Assembly (NCBI GenBank): GCA_013374505.1
Contig: QENJ01000298.1
Coordinates: 1-5,360, forward strand
DNA: 5,360 bases
Origin: Candidatus Methanophagaceae archaeon
Lineage (GTDB): Archaea; Halobacteriota; Syntropharchaeia; Alkanophagales; Methanospirareceae
Direction: 5' to 3'
The number at the start of each line of letters is the position of its first letter. Within the stretch, counting starts at the first letter, position 1. Under the pieces are notes generated by a model that made no database searches, was not told where the DNA came from, and was given only the letters and a program-made list of their open reading frames with translations. Below, piece after piece: positions 5,343 through 5,360 of the stretch. The position numbers and the translations under genes were made by a program.

Positions 5343-5360
5343 AGATCAGTATCTCCGAAA

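Overview
The window looks like a piece of a methane-cycling euryarchaeal chromosome, with an ANME-1/Methanophagales or related lineage as the best guess. Support comes from archaeal BRE/TATA promoters with GGAGGT-type ribosome sites, a small membrane-anchored multiheme cytochrome c, and a two-gene SufC-SufB iron-sulfur operon of the minimal type common in anaerobic archaea. The taxonomic guess is inference; no rRNA or tRNA is present.

Left part (1-1620): the 3' end of a decayed transposase enters from the left edge. After a promoter and a purine-rich leader comes a six-heme NapC/NrfH-like cytochrome c, followed by a folded 3' untranslated element. Next are the remains of two genes joined together: a NifU-type Fe-S scaffold domain interrupted by an in-frame TAG, and the alpha-crystallin domain of an Hsp20 chaperone with no start codon. 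The two are out of frame by one base at their junction.

Middle (1621-3890): a clear promoter and U-rich tract precede sufC and sufB, which overlap by four bases (ATGA) and must be co-transcribed. SufC (ATPase) and SufB (scaffold) together assemble Fe-S clusters. The broken NifU-like gene beside them is a second Fe-S scaffold or carrier gene. The sufB 3' flank carries an element resembling the one after the cytochrome: both have a CTTTYTTT/AAARAAAG outer stem and an ACCAAA tail.

Right part (3891-5328, minus strand): a visibly A+T-richer, probably acquired gene converges on the suf operon. It appears as two reading frames (260 and 211 aa) that join into one protein of about 478 aa if one base of a T8 run is skipped. 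The upstream part has an RNx5HPN motif suggestive of a HEPN-type nuclease. No complete new system is demonstrated. The most unusual items are the CX3CH heme site, the amber-interrupted NifU/Hsp20 chimera, the paired 3' elements and the T8 frameshift in the HEPN-like gene.
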